DNA of 64,000 nucleotides from positions 654,501 through 718,500 of the forward strand of contig JAHBTU010000002.1 of NCBI GenBank assembly GCA_019638455.1. Reading direction: 5' to 3'. Below, in pieces: positions 34,355 to 43,022 of this stretch (position 1 is the first letter of the stretch; each line of letters begins with the position of its first letter). The notes beneath the pieces are model-generated. The model was not told the DNA's origin and ran no database searches. It saw nothing but the letters and a program-made list of their open reading frames with translations. Source of the stretch: Saprospiraceae bacterium (lineage in GTDB: Bacteria > Bacteroidota > Bacteroidia > Chitinophagales > Saprospiraceae). Both the position numbers and the translations under genes were made by a program.

Positions 34355-34385
34355 TTGGTTGTTAAAGAACACGTTTCTACCTTTG
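34355..34385 (+). promoter_or_regulatory. Promoter of the SIR2/STAND operon
   Basis: TTG at 34355-34357, a 20-bp spacer and TACCTTTG at 34378-34385. The start codon of the first gene is 34 bases further on. Between R2-B and this promoter lies a small inverted repeat GTTCAGGC / GCCTGAAC around 34228-34260. Confidence 0.65.
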
Positions 34386-34419
34386 TTTCTCCGAACAATC
34401 CCAAAACTGCGACCGAACC

Positions 34420-35775
34420 ATGCCTACTGATTCATCCGCCTCCTCTGGGGGTACTGCCGCGTTGACCGACACCGTATATCAAAATATCGCCCGCAACATC
34501 AGCGAAGGCTCCTGTGTGTTGTTTCTCGGCCCAGCCGCCATCACCGCCCGGCAGCCCGATGGAACTTATCGCCCGCTTACCGAATTGTGCGCCAACCAAT
34601 TGGCCAAAGGGCTGGGGCTGAGCAAAGAAGAAGAAGACTCGCTCTACCACGTTGCCAGCTACCTGCGTGTGCGGGCGCAACGCTCCGACACGATGCTGAT
34701 TTCGGAGGTGCAGGATTTTTACAACAAGGCCGAACGCGAGGCGCAGTTGCACCCGCAATTGGAGCAGCTCGCCGACCTGCCTTTCAGAATCGTCGTCAAT
34801 ACCACCCCCGACGATTTTTTTGCCCGCTTCTACGCCACGGCCGTGCGCGATTACCGCTTCGACTTCTACAATTTCAGAAAGCCCTCCTCCGACCCGCTCT
34901 ACTCTTTTGGCGACGACGCGGCCCCATTGATTTACAACCTTTTCGGCTTTTTCAAGCGGTCAGAATCGCTCGTGCTTACCTACAACGACCAACTGGCTTA
35001 TGTGAACAAGATCACGGGCGCGCAGCACGAACGCCTACCCGACAGCCTTCTGGCGGCGTTCACCATGCCCCGTTTCTACCTCTTTCTCGGCTTCGACTTT
35101 GAGGACTGGAGCCTGCGCGTCTTGCTGGACGCACTGTTCAAAAATGCCCGCAACAGCATCCAGCCATTTGCATACCCGCTCAAAGGAAAGCGCGAGGCAG
35201 GCCCTTACGCAAGGGTCTTTTTCCAAAGCGAATTCCGCATGGAGTTCCCAAAAGTGGATATGGAAACCTTTATCGGGAACTTGCTGGAACACATCGGCAA
35301 ACTCGAAGGACAGGCCTCCAGCGACAGCGCCACACCCTTGGCAGATGCCCTTGTGCTGCACAATGAAGCCAGCGACGACGATGGGTGTCAGGCGCTTTTG
35401 AGCCACCTGAAGCCCCTGCGGATGCGCACCCTCACGCTGCGCGACGCGGTGGGGCAAGGCGACGTGCAGGCATGGATACGCAAAACCCTCGACTCGGTGC
35501 AAGTAGTGCTGCCCTTAGTGAGCGCCGATTTTTTTGACGCATCCAACCCCGCCTTGCCCCTGCTCGAAGAAATCGTGCAGCGCAACGACCCGCGCAATCG
35601 CTTCCTCGTGATGCCGATTCTGCTTAAAAGCTGCGCAATGGATGCCACGCCACTTGGCAGGCTGCGCACCACCCGGCCCCCAAAAAATGAGCCTGTCTAT
35701 GGCAACGGCCAAGAAAACAGGCACTTTGCAGACATAGCAGACAAGCTAAAAACCTACATCGAAAATCTCACTTGA
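34420..35775 (+). CDS. SIR2-like / TIR-like fusion protein, probable immune effector
   Basis: A 451-residue soluble protein with two NAD-linked folds. Residues about 20-290 are SIR2-like: GSCVLFLGPAAITAR (nucleotide loop), PFRIVVNTTPDDFFARF (N127, the TTNYD-equivalent), IYNLFGFFKRSESLVLTYND and FYLFLGFDFEDWSLRVLL. In active SIR2 folds the third motif has His-Gly; here it is NLFG, so the usual catalytic His is not seen. Residues about 305-450 look like a TIR domain: RTLTLRDAVGQGDVQAWIRK, VVLPLVSADFFDASNP, LLEEIVQRN (E383/E384) and FLVMPILLKSC. It shares an operon with a STAND NTPase 51 bp downstream. A role as abortive NADase effector is inference. Confidence 0.75.
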   Translation: MPTDSSASSGGTAALTDTVYQNIARNISEGSCVLFLGPAAITARQPDGTYRPLTELCANQLAKGLGLSKEEEDSLYHVASYLRVRAQRSDTMLISEVQDFYNKAEREAQLHPQLEQLADLPFRIVVNTTPDDFFARFYATAVRDYRFDFYNFRKPSSDPLYSFGDDAAPLIYNLFGFFKRSESLVLTYNDQLAYVNKITGAQHERLPDSLLAAFTMPRFYLFLGFDFEDWSLRVLLDALFKNARNSIQPFAYPLKGKREAGPYARVFFQSEFRMEFPKVDMETFIGNLLEHIGKLEGQASSDSATPLADALVLHNEASDDDGCQALLSHLKPLRMRTLTLRDAVGQGDVQAWIRKTLDSVQVVLPLVSADFFDASNPALPLLEEIVQRNDPRNRFLVMPILLKSCAMDATPLGRLRTTRPPKNEPVYGNGQENRHFADIADKLKTYIENLT

Positions 35776-35826
35776 AATGCACCCCTTGAAAAACCACTCT
35801 GACGCAAAGCACAACGCGACACCAGC

Positions 35827-38013
35827 ATGACACCCTACGCCGCCAACCTACAGCGCCGTTATCCGGGTTTGAAGCCCTTCGACCGCACACAGAGCGCCGT
35901 GTTTTACGGACGCCGGGAGGATGTCGTGCGCCTGAGCAACCTCATTTTGCAGCAGCGGTTGGTCGTGTTATTCTCAAAATCAGGCATCGGGAAAACATCC
36001 ATATTGCAGGCCGGGGCAGCACCCATGCTGGAGCAACACGGGTTTGCCCCGCTTTTTGTCCGGCTCGACAAGACAGAAGCGCCATTGGTGGACACGGTGA
36101 GCGAAATGATGAGCCAAAATGATTTCGTCGGCGGGCGAAACACCAAAGGCGAGGAACCCGGGAAACGCCAAACACTCTGGGAACACGCCAAACGACTTGA
36201 ATTTGACTTGGAGGGCCTGCCCGCCACGCCGGTGCTGGTGTTCGACCAATTCGAAGAGGTTTTCACGCTCGGACATTCTGAAAACAGCCGCCGCCGATTT
36301 TTGGCCGAACTGGCTGACTTGGCCAACGGCGCGATGCCCAATGCGATTCGAGCCAGCCTGCTTGAGCGATTCCAGCGCGGCGACGCTTCGCTGACTGCCG
36401 ATATCATGCGCTGGTGGGAGAGCCAACCCGATTTGCGCGTCGTCATCAGCATTCGCTCCGACTTTCTGCATCTCCTCGACGAAATCAGCCCGCTCATTCC
36501 CGGCATCCTTCACAATCGCTACCAACTCCAGCCGCTCAATCGCAAACAGGCTGAGGAAGCCATCGCGCTGCCAGCCGACGCACCCGGTGGCCCCTATGCC
36601 AGCCAGCGCTTTCGATACCACCCCGATGCAATGACCCAAATCATTGACTTCTTGGCTGGCCGGGAAAGGCAGGATGTGCAACAAGTGGCCGACGACTTGC
36701 CTATGCTGAAGCGCGAGGATGAGATCGAGTCGTTCAACTTGCAGATTCTCTGTCAGTATGTGGAGGAAAAAATCATTGAGGAAATCAAGCCGGAAGGCTT
36801 CGAGGTCACCACCGATTTTTATGGGGCAAAGAAGGGGCTGGAAAACGAAATCCGCTTTTTTTACAAAAAACAATTGCAAACGCTGCCCGACGTCTTCACC
36901 CGAAGGACGGGCAAAACGCTCGAAGCTCCCGCGACCATGGTGGCGACGGTGCAACGACTGATTGAGGAAAGTCTCGTGACGCCCAACGACCGCCGGTGCA
37001 GCATGGTGGACGATTATTTGATAACAGCTTATCCCGGCGTGACGCAGGAATTCCTCGATGTGCTGGTGGATAGCCGCCTCCTGCGCAAGGAAAATCGCCT
37101 CAACGATTTTTACTACGAAATCAGCCACGACACCCTCTTGCCTGCTATCGTGGAGTCGCGCAATGCCCGTCGGGGCGAGGAAAAGGCCGAACGAGAACGC
37201 TTGGAATACGAGCAGAAATTGGCCGAGGAAGCCCAGCGCCGCAAGGCAGTGGAAGCAGAGCTGGCAGCCATTCGCAAGCAGCGCCGCATGGCTCGGTTGG
37301 TGGCCATCACCTCGCTCTTGTCACTGGCAGTCATGGTGGGTTTTGGGATTTGGTTCGTGCGAGACTACATCAACTCTGCCAAAGACCAATTGCACAATGC
37401 CGAGCGAAGTGTGCAGGACGAGCTTTTTGGCGCAGCTATTCCCGGCTACGAGGAATTGCTGAAACATCCGCGCCGCTGCTGGGTGTTGCGACACTCCAAG
37501 CCATCGAAAGAAGTGAAAGACGAGCTCGCCATCGCTCAGCAATTCAACCACTTATACCGATTGGTGGAGGACAGCCTGCTGGTCGGCGATGGTTTTTTCT
37601 TCCGCGACGACTACGCCGCTTCGCTCGATGCTTATCATCACGCAAAAAAATTGCAGGAGCGATACGAGGCGCTCAACCTCGAGCTTTCCATACAGACCGA
37701 CACGGGGCGGGTGTGGCGCGTGGACTCCCTGCGCGTGGCCGCCAAATTCAGCACCCTCGACTATCGCATCGAAAATGCTCGCAAGGCGCTCATTCGAGAG
37801 TTCAAAATCCGTCAGCGAGACTTTGAGGTGTTTAGCGAGGCAAGGGTGTGGGGACAGGCTATGCGCAATTTGGAGCGAATGAAACAACTCTTGCCCAACG
37901 ACGACGAAGACAGGGCTATCCTTCAGCAAGAACTCAACCTCGGCGACGAAGACCCACGCCGTTATGTGGAGCGAGAAATGGAGCGATGCAGCAGGGAGCT
38001 GGCACGGATTTGA
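35827..38013 (+). CDS. Membrane-anchored nSTAND-type NTPase
   Basis: A 728-residue protein. The STAND entry motif YPGLKPFDRTQSAVFYGRR is followed by Walker A SKSGIGKTS (residues 50-58), Walker B PVLVFDQFEEVF (134-145) and a sensor-like VVISIRSDF (204-212). A winged-helix-like segment ends near FYYEISHDTLLPAI. Then come a charged coiled coil (about 440-487), one membrane helix (about 489-512) and a 215-residue helical tail with TPR-like character. STAND proteins oligomerise on sensing a trigger; with a SIR2/TIR partner they resemble known bacterial conflict systems. The lack of a classic WD40/TPR sensor array and the membrane helix are notable. It converges on the LRR gene, 8 bp apart. Confidence 0.82.
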   Translation: MTPYAANLQRRYPGLKPFDRTQSAVFYGRREDVVRLSNLILQQRLVVLFSKSGIGKTSILQAGAAPMLEQHGFAPLFVRLDKTEAPLVDTVSEMMSQNDFVGGRNTKGEEPGKRQTLWEHAKRLEFDLEGLPATPVLVFDQFEEVFTLGHSENSRRRFLAELADLANGAMPNAIRASLLERFQRGDASLTADIMRWWESQPDLRVVISIRSDFLHLLDEISPLIPGILHNRYQLQPLNRKQAEEAIALPADAPGGPYASQRFRYHPDAMTQIIDFLAGRERQDVQQVADDLPMLKREDEIESFNLQILCQYVEEKIIEEIKPEGFEVTTDFYGAKKGLENEIRFFYKKQLQTLPDVFTRRTGKTLEAPATMVATVQRLIEESLVTPNDRRCSMVDDYLITAYPGVTQEFLDVLVDSRLLRKENRLNDFYYEISHDTLLPAIVESRNARRGEEKAERERLEYEQKLAEEAQRRKAVEAELAAIRKQRRMARLVAITSLLSLAVMVGFGIWFVRDYINSAKDQLHNAERSVQDELFGAAIPGYEELLKHPRRCWVLRHSKPSKEVKDELAIAQQFNHLYRLVEDSLLVGDGFFFRDDYAASLDAYHHAKKLQERYEALNLELSIQTDTGRVWRVDSLRVAAKFSTLDYRIENARKALIREFKIRQRDFEVFSEARVWGQAMRNLERMKQLLPNDDEDRAILQQELNLGDEDPRRYVEREMERCSRELARI

Positions 38014-38020
38014 CCAAACA

Positions 38021-39445
38021 TTATTCCTCCGGCGTTTCAATATGCAACACCCCCGTATCTCCGATGCGCCGAATCTTCAGGTTTCTCTCGATTTTATCGG
38101 CATCTTTAGTCTCCACGACGAGCAAAGTCACATCCCATTGCCAAGTATTTTCGTTGGCCCTTTCGCGTTTGGCGGACTTTATCTTTATCAAATCGTGGCT
38201 CACCACCTGCCGGCCCGTGCTTGAGGAGGTTTCAATTCTGATTACATTGTTATCGGGATTGAACGTGACCCGACGTTGGTTCCCATCGTTGTCCGTCATG
38301 GTAGTGCCAGCGGTGACATTCAACAGCGAAGCGACAAAATTGCTTTGAAACGTCTTGCATAAGCCACAATTGGGCAATGGCGGTTTAAAATCATTGACAT
38401 AGCGAGGGCTGTAAGTCATGTAGGTCGCCACTTTTCGCTCGTCAAACATTCTGCTAAGACTATTGTATTCGGACGTGTCGGCACAGTTGCAATCGTAGGT
38501 AAACACCTCCTTTTTGTTATAGAGTTTTTCAAAAAAAACAGAGGTCAGTTTGAAATAAGAGAAAAGATTGCAATCCAGAAAAATGAAATCGAGGTCTTTG
38601 AGAAAATTGGTATCGGGTTGAGGTCTGAACCGGAAATCACTTATCATATTGTAAGACAAGTCCAGTGACCTCAATTTCTTGTGAATGTATGGTATTTGGG
38701 TCAGTTGGTTTCGTGCCAACGACAAGGCAATTAAATTTTCAAAATTTTCTAAGTACGACAATTCGGTTTCATCGTTCAATTGACAATCTTCTATAGCCAA
38801 CCAATTTAGTTTGGGGTATGCAGTGTTCAATTGTTGCAACAAACTATCGCATTTGTCTTGAAAGTTTTTTACCCTGACAAAGCGCAGCTCTCGCAAGTCT
38901 TTCATAAGGTCTCCTTTAAGCGACCATTTGGAGATGCTCCCAAAGTCGGCATCCACAAATGAAAGAGAGATGATTTCGTCGTGAAACTTTTTGCATAGTT
39001 TGTTATCAGCACCCAGCTTTTCCAGTTGGTCATTGATGCCTTGCAAATGAAGATTGGGGCAACGGACAAACACTATTTCAAATAGGCGCTTGAATTGACC
39101 CAGTTCTGGAGGCAGTTGTTCCCAGTTGGCATTACAGATAGTGATGCGTTTCACCTTGTGATGATAGTTGCGCCAAGTGCATGATTTGAATTTTTGAGGG
39201 TTTTTGCACTTGGTGTCGCCCACGAGGCGGCTTTGCAGAAACATTCGCAAGGTGTCAATGATTCTTTGGTCGCCTTCCGTGCTATTGTCGCCTTTCACAA
39301 TGATTTGTTCGACGGCGCTTTTATTCATGCAACACATTTCCCGAGCTATCTCGTGATAGTGGAAAGAAGGCGCTCCATTGTGCTGGCCAGCCATCGGAGT
39401 GCATAGAAAGAGCGAAAAGGGAAGGAAGAAAAATAGATTTTTCAT
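38021..39445 (-). CDS. Secreted leucine-rich-repeat-like protein
   Basis: A 474-residue protein with a signal peptide (MKNLFFFLPFSLFLCTPMAG). I start it at 39445; the frame runs upstream into repeat R2 and would add a spurious 22 residues. Weak LRR units occur at about 230-320 (LIALSLARNQLTQIPYIHKK, LRSLDLSYNMISDF), and there are many Cys residues (REMCCMNKS, CNCADTSEYNS, LPNCGLCKTF). The C-terminal 90 residues are beta-rich. No T9SS sorting domain is visible. Function unknown. It lies inside the R2-flanked block, with its start 33 bp from copy C. Confidence 0.7.
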   Translation of the reverse strand: MKNLFFFLPFSLFLCTPMAGQHNGAPSFHYHEIAREMCCMNKSAVEQIIVKGDNSTEGDQRIIDTLRMFLQSRLVGDTKCKNPQKFKSCTWRNYHHKVKRITICNANWEQLPPELGQFKRLFEIVFVRCPNLHLQGINDQLEKLGADNKLCKKFHDEIISLSFVDADFGSISKWSLKGDLMKDLRELRFVRVKNFQDKCDSLLQQLNTAYPKLNWLAIEDCQLNDETELSYLENFENLIALSLARNQLTQIPYIHKKLRSLDLSYNMISDFRFRPQPDTNFLKDLDFIFLDCNLFSYFKLTSVFFEKLYNKKEVFTYDCNCADTSEYNSLSRMFDERKVATYMTYSPRYVNDFKPPLPNCGLCKTFQSNFVASLLNVTAGTTMTDNDGNQRRVTFNPDNNVIRIETSSSTGRQVVSHDLIKIKSAKRERANENTWQWDVTLLVVETKDADKIERNLKIRRIGDTGVLHIETPEE

Positions 39446-39478
39446 AGTTGGTGTTGAAGTTTTCAAAAACCTGTGATA

Positions 39479-39648
39479 TACCCAGATTAAAGAGGATTTG
39501 AACATTGACAAGGCAGGGATTCCCTTGTTTGATTTGGATGATTTTCAAAGGATTGCGAGCACCGTTCGTTCAAAACCACTTTGTCAGACCCTGTGCTTAG
39601 GGGCTTGCCCGGCCAAGTAAAGCGGACGGGGCTGATTTGCGTTGACTA
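39479..39648 (+). repeat. Dispersed element R2, copy C, right flank of the SIR2/STAND island
   Basis: Begins TACCCAGATTAAAGAGG and ends GCTGATTTGCGTTGACTA. It differs from copy B by a short deletion after TTTGAAC and a few substitutions. Same orientation as B, 5.3 kb apart. Confidence 0.8.
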
Positions 39649-39709
39649 CAATCCTGTCAAAAAACCGATACAACCTGTTTATGGTTGGGGGAACGATTTT
39701 CACATTCTA

Positions 39710-40885
39710 TCAAAACCACCGAAAATAAGGATACATCAGCTGTCCATCCAGTTCATAGTAGAATTTTGGCTTCTTGTGATACAAGGTCTGGCTCTCCCAC
39801 GGAAACAGGGGGGAGCTCGTGCCGTTCACGAAGTTGCCCCAAATGCCCCTCGCCCATTTTGCAGGCAAGTGGCGATAGCCTTGATGGGCAAATCGCTGCA
39901 TATCCCGACCCCATTTCAAGTCGTCCTTTCCCATTTGAAGCCGCAGGTTGTAGAAGCCCGACTCCACTTTGGCTTGTATGCCGTAATATCCGTGAAAGCT
40001 ATTCTCCAGCCCAAGCACATCGTAAGTGCCCACCCTTGCTTGGTTGGAGCTCGAGCGTTTGTGGGTGCGGCGGTCAGTCACCATGCGCAAGGCGACGCTC
40101 ATCTCCAGTTTTTGCAAGCTTTCGGGCAGGTAGTCGAAAGTCTCGTTAGCATTGCGGCCCTTGCGTTCTAAGGGGCGCCAATAGCCAGAGATATGGGCCG
40201 AATTGGTTTCGCCATGGTCGTGGCTGAGCAAGAAATTGCGAAGCCCCCCGACGATGAAAGCATCATTTCCCCAATTCAGGTTGATGCCCCATCGGTCGTC
40301 GAGCGAAGAGACGTTGAGCGTGAAATACCCAATCGTATTGCTCAACTTGCGGTAATAGTAGGAGTGATAGCGCGACAGCACATCGTAGCGCAGGCGCAAT
40401 TTCGAGCGCATCCTGAAGCGGTCGTTCAGCCCCCCCGTTTCCATGTCGGTCAATCTGCCCGGACGGTATAGGCCAAAGTCAATGGATGCTCCTACGTTCG
40501 TCAGATACGTCCACGATAGGTTTTTGAATTGAAGCTGGCTGTTTAGCCGCGAAAAAACCGTGTTGTAGAGCCTAAAATCCTTGGAGGTCTGCAACTTGAT
40601 GTGCAGGTTGAAACGGTGCTGGTTGATGCGTATTTGCTCGCGCAGGTCGGCAGGAGGGTGGACGTAATGAACCACCAAGCAAGATGCGCACACATCTGTT
40701 TCCGTGAAAAAGTAGAGGTGCCGATTGTGGTTGCCCAGTTGGTAGCCCACCCCAATCCGGCCATTCAGCCAAGCCGCGCTTCGATAGTCCCACCACTGGA
40801 ACTGTCGAGCGTCGTATTGTTGGGCCAAACCAAAAAAGGGGAACGAAAGAATGGCTAAAAGGGAAAGTGTCAGATAGTTTTTCAT
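39710..40885 (-). CDS. Secreted or outer-membrane beta-rich protein of unknown function
   Basis: A 391-residue protein with a clear signal peptide (LTLSLLAILSFPFFGLAQ). The mature part alternates polar and aromatic residues in beta strands (RIGVGYQLGNHNRHLYFF, FRLYNTVFSRLNSQLQF, LSNTIGYFTLNVSSL, WGINLNWGNDAFIVGGL) as in outer-membrane barrels, and ends YELDGQLMYPYFRWF with a terminal Phe. I do not recognise a family. It is a single gene between R2 copy C and a repeat-rich gap. Confidence 0.65.
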   Translation of the reverse strand: MKNYLTLSLLAILSFPFFGLAQQYDARQFQWWDYRSAAWLNGRIGVGYQLGNHNRHLYFFTETDVCASCLVVHYVHPPADLREQIRINQHRFNLHIKLQTSKDFRLYNTVFSRLNSQLQFKNLSWTYLTNVGASIDFGLYRPGRLTDMETGGLNDRFRMRSKLRLRYDVLSRYHSYYYRKLSNTIGYFTLNVSSLDDRWGINLNWGNDAFIVGGLRNFLLSHDHGETNSAHISGYWRPLERKGRNANETFDYLPESLQKLEMSVALRMVTDRRTHKRSSSNQARVGTYDVLGLENSFHGYYGIQAKVESGFYNLRLQMGKDDLKWGRDMQRFAHQGYRHLPAKWARGIWGNFVNGTSSPLFPWESQTLYHKKPKFYYELDGQLMYPYFRWF

Positions 40886-41029
40886 GGAGAATGGTTTTTT
40901 GAAAAATTTTCATTTTCTCCACAAATGTATGGTGGATTGCAAAATTGGAAAATTTTTTTTTGACGAACCCCCTCCCGTGAAGTGGATGAAAGAAAAGAGG
41001 TTCCTCGTGATTTCGTGTGGGTGGACATC

Positions 41030-41102
41030 TATACCCAGATTAAAGAGGATTTGAACCTGCCTTGCCAACCGGCAGGTTCAAATCCTCTTTAATCTGGGTA
41101 TA
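41030..41102. repeat. Perfect 32-bp inverted repeat made from the R2 end
   Basis: The left arm is the first 32 bases of R2 (TATACCCAGATTAAAGAGG...); the right arm is its exact reverse complement; the loop is nine bases. Thus two R2 left ends face each other head to head with the rest of the element missing. Confidence 0.85.
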
Positions 41103-41347
41103 AATCTTGCTAATCCTGTCGAAATTTAAACACGTGAGACGGCCTCTTCTAGATGATAGATATATGTTGCGTTTGTCCACATGAAGTCGCGAAGAGCCAG
41201 AAAAGACCTATGCGCCCAACTGACTGACGGGTTCAATCGGAAATGTTTCTGACAGTCAGCCAGTCGTTAGGCAAGGCTCAACGTGGTTCGCGGGATTGAG
41301 GCTGTCTTTTTCAAACTCCTGTAAACCATGTCAAACCTGTCAAAGAC

Positions 41348-41448
41348 ATACCTTGATTCGCTAGGATTTGTCAGTTCGCCATGATTGATGCCTCTGATTT
41401 TGAGCAGATTGCCACCATGCCCAAAACTTGACGGCGCGAGGTGTATAG
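41348..41448 (+). repeat. Dispersed repeat R1, copy 4
   Basis: ATACCTTGATTCGCTAGGAT, then TGATTTTGAGCAGATTGCCA and ATGCCCAAAACTTGACGGCG. Closest to copy 1 (both have GATGCCTCTGATTTTG). It ends about 125 bp before nagA. Confidence 0.75.
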
Positions 41449-41573
41449 TCCTGTCAAAAAAACTATCAGCCCGACGGGCGCAAGCCAAGAAAAAATCTGC
41501 CTCAAAACCCAAACCTTTGCAGGTGCGGCTGCAATCTTCTCGAAGTGACCAGCCAACACCCTACCTTCACCTC

Positions 41574-42668
41574 ATGCCCACTACCTACACCAACGCCTGC
41601 ATTTTCACCAGCACTCATCTCCTCGAACGAGGCTACATCGTGGTCGAACAAGGTCGCATCGTTGGAGTCGGCGAAGGCACCCCCCCCTCGAAAGGTGTCG
41701 AATGGATGGATTTGCAAGGGCGTTTCATCGCCCCAGCCTTCATTGATTTGCAGGTGTATGGGGGCAACGGCAAACTTTTCAACAATGAACCGACACGGGA
41801 GGCCATCGAGCAGACCTACCTGAGCGCCCGCGCTGGCGGGACTGCCTATTTTCAAATCACCCTCTCTTGTTCGCCGTGGCACACGATGTGGCAAGCCATA
41901 GATGCTTGTCGCGATTACTGGGAAGCAGGAGGGCAGGGCCTGCTCGGCCTCCATTTGGAAGGGCCTTTTTTCAACGCCGAAAAACGCGGTGCCCACCCGC
42001 TCCAGCATATTCGCAAACCTCACCCGACAGAAGTGGCCGAGCTCATCGCGCGCGGTCGGGGCGTGGTGCGCTACATGACACTCGCACCTGAGGTCATGGA
42101 CGATGCCTCGCTTGCGCTGCTTTTGCAGAGCGACATCTTGCTCTCCGCCGGACATAGCAACGCCACTTGCCGAGAGGCCATGCGGGGTTTTGAAAAAGGC
42201 ATCGGCAGGGTGACGCACCTGTTCAACGCCATGAGCGCCTTCCAAAGCCGCGAGCCTGGCCTTGTCGGGGCCACTTTCCTCCAAAAACCTTGGACAAGCA
42301 TCATCGCCGACGGCATCCATTGCGACTTCAACAGCCTGAAAATCAGCAAATCGCTGCTCGGCGAAAAGCTGTTCCTGATTTCGGACGCGGTGACGGAAAG
42401 CCATCAGGGCGACTACCGATTCCAGTACGCTGGCGACCGCTTCGTGAATGAAGCGGGGGTGTTGGCTGGCTCCGCGCTCACCATGTGGCAAGCCGTGAAA
42501 AATGTGGTGCAACACGCCGATGTCGCACTGGATGAAGCGCTGCGCATGGCCAGCACCTACCCTGCCCAAGCCATTGGGCAGGGCCATCGTTTGGGGAAAA
42601 TAGCACCCGGATACGAAGCGAGCTTTGTGGTGTTCGACGAGGAGTTGGAGCTGCGCATGGTTGGGTAA
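41574..42668 (+). CDS. nagA: N-acetylglucosamine-6-phosphate deacetylase
   Basis: Deacetylates GlcNAc-6-P to GlcN-6-P in amino-sugar and cell-wall recycling. From the ATG at 41574 it has 364 residues. Metal and substrate ligands line up: LHLEGPF (E129), SAGHSNAT (H194), RVTHLFNAM (H215) and FLISDAV (D271). The first strand reads FIDLQVYGGNG rather than H-x-H, as in the single-metal E. coli-type enzyme. The C-terminus has GKIAPGYEASFVVFDEE. The frame continues upstream through R1, which is why the internal ATG was chosen. No nagB is nearby. Confidence 0.93.
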   Translation: MPTTYTNACIFTSTHLLERGYIVVEQGRIVGVGEGTPPSKGVEWMDLQGRFIAPAFIDLQVYGGNGKLFNNEPTREAIEQTYLSARAGGTAYFQITLSCSPWHTMWQAIDACRDYWEAGGQGLLGLHLEGPFFNAEKRGAHPLQHIRKPHPTEVAELIARGRGVVRYMTLAPEVMDDASLALLLQSDILLSAGHSNATCREAMRGFEKGIGRVTHLFNAMSAFQSREPGLVGATFLQKPWTSIIADGIHCDFNSLKISKSLLGEKLFLISDAVTESHQGDYRFQYAGDRFVNEAGVLAGSALTMWQAVKNVVQHADVALDEALRMASTYPAQAIGQGHRLGKIAPGYEASFVVFDEELELRMVG

Positions 42669-43022
42669 AGGAGGTTTGGGTGCGTTTCAAATTGTAGCGG
42701 AGCGTAGCGCGGAACGCCATTCGCGTGTGCCGGAACGTCATTCCTGTTTGCAAGTGCGACAATTTGAAACGCACCTGAAGGTTTTGCCCCAAATTTAGTT
42801 CTCCAGCAACATCGTCCACCTTACATTTCCCCACAAAAGGCACTGAATTTGCAAAGCGGTTCGCAAATTTCCTTTCCCTACTTTTGCCCTCCCTTATCCA
42901 CATCCAGTACAAAATGAAATGGCGGCTTGGCTGTCGCGGCCAGCGCCCTATTTTTGCGCACTCAAACAACGAACAACCCCGTCCGAACGGCTTGGCCGGG
43001 TGGGCAACAACAAGCAACAAAA
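42669..43022. other. Gap between nagA and glyA with R4 copy 2 and a -7 box
   Basis: Holds R4 (42679-42775) and TACTTTTG at 42879-42886, a -7 box that could serve glyA with a leader of about 130 bases. Nothing else is supported. Confidence 0.5.
42679..42775 (-). repeat. Inverted-end repeat R4, copy 2
   Basis: Perfect 17-bp terminal inverted repeats GGTGCGTTTCAAATTGT. On the minus strand the inside reads GCACTTGCAAACAGGAATG and GTTCCGCGCTACG, matching copy 1 at 31854-31929. It has the look of a small MITE. Confidence 0.75.

Larger units (their letters stand above)
40886..41573. other. 688-bp gene-free stretch holding two repeats
   Basis: Contains the R2-derived palindrome (41030-41102), an AATCCTGTCGAAATTTAAAC block at about 41114 also found near 44545, and R1 copy 4. 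No coding pattern is supported. Confidence 0.6.
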
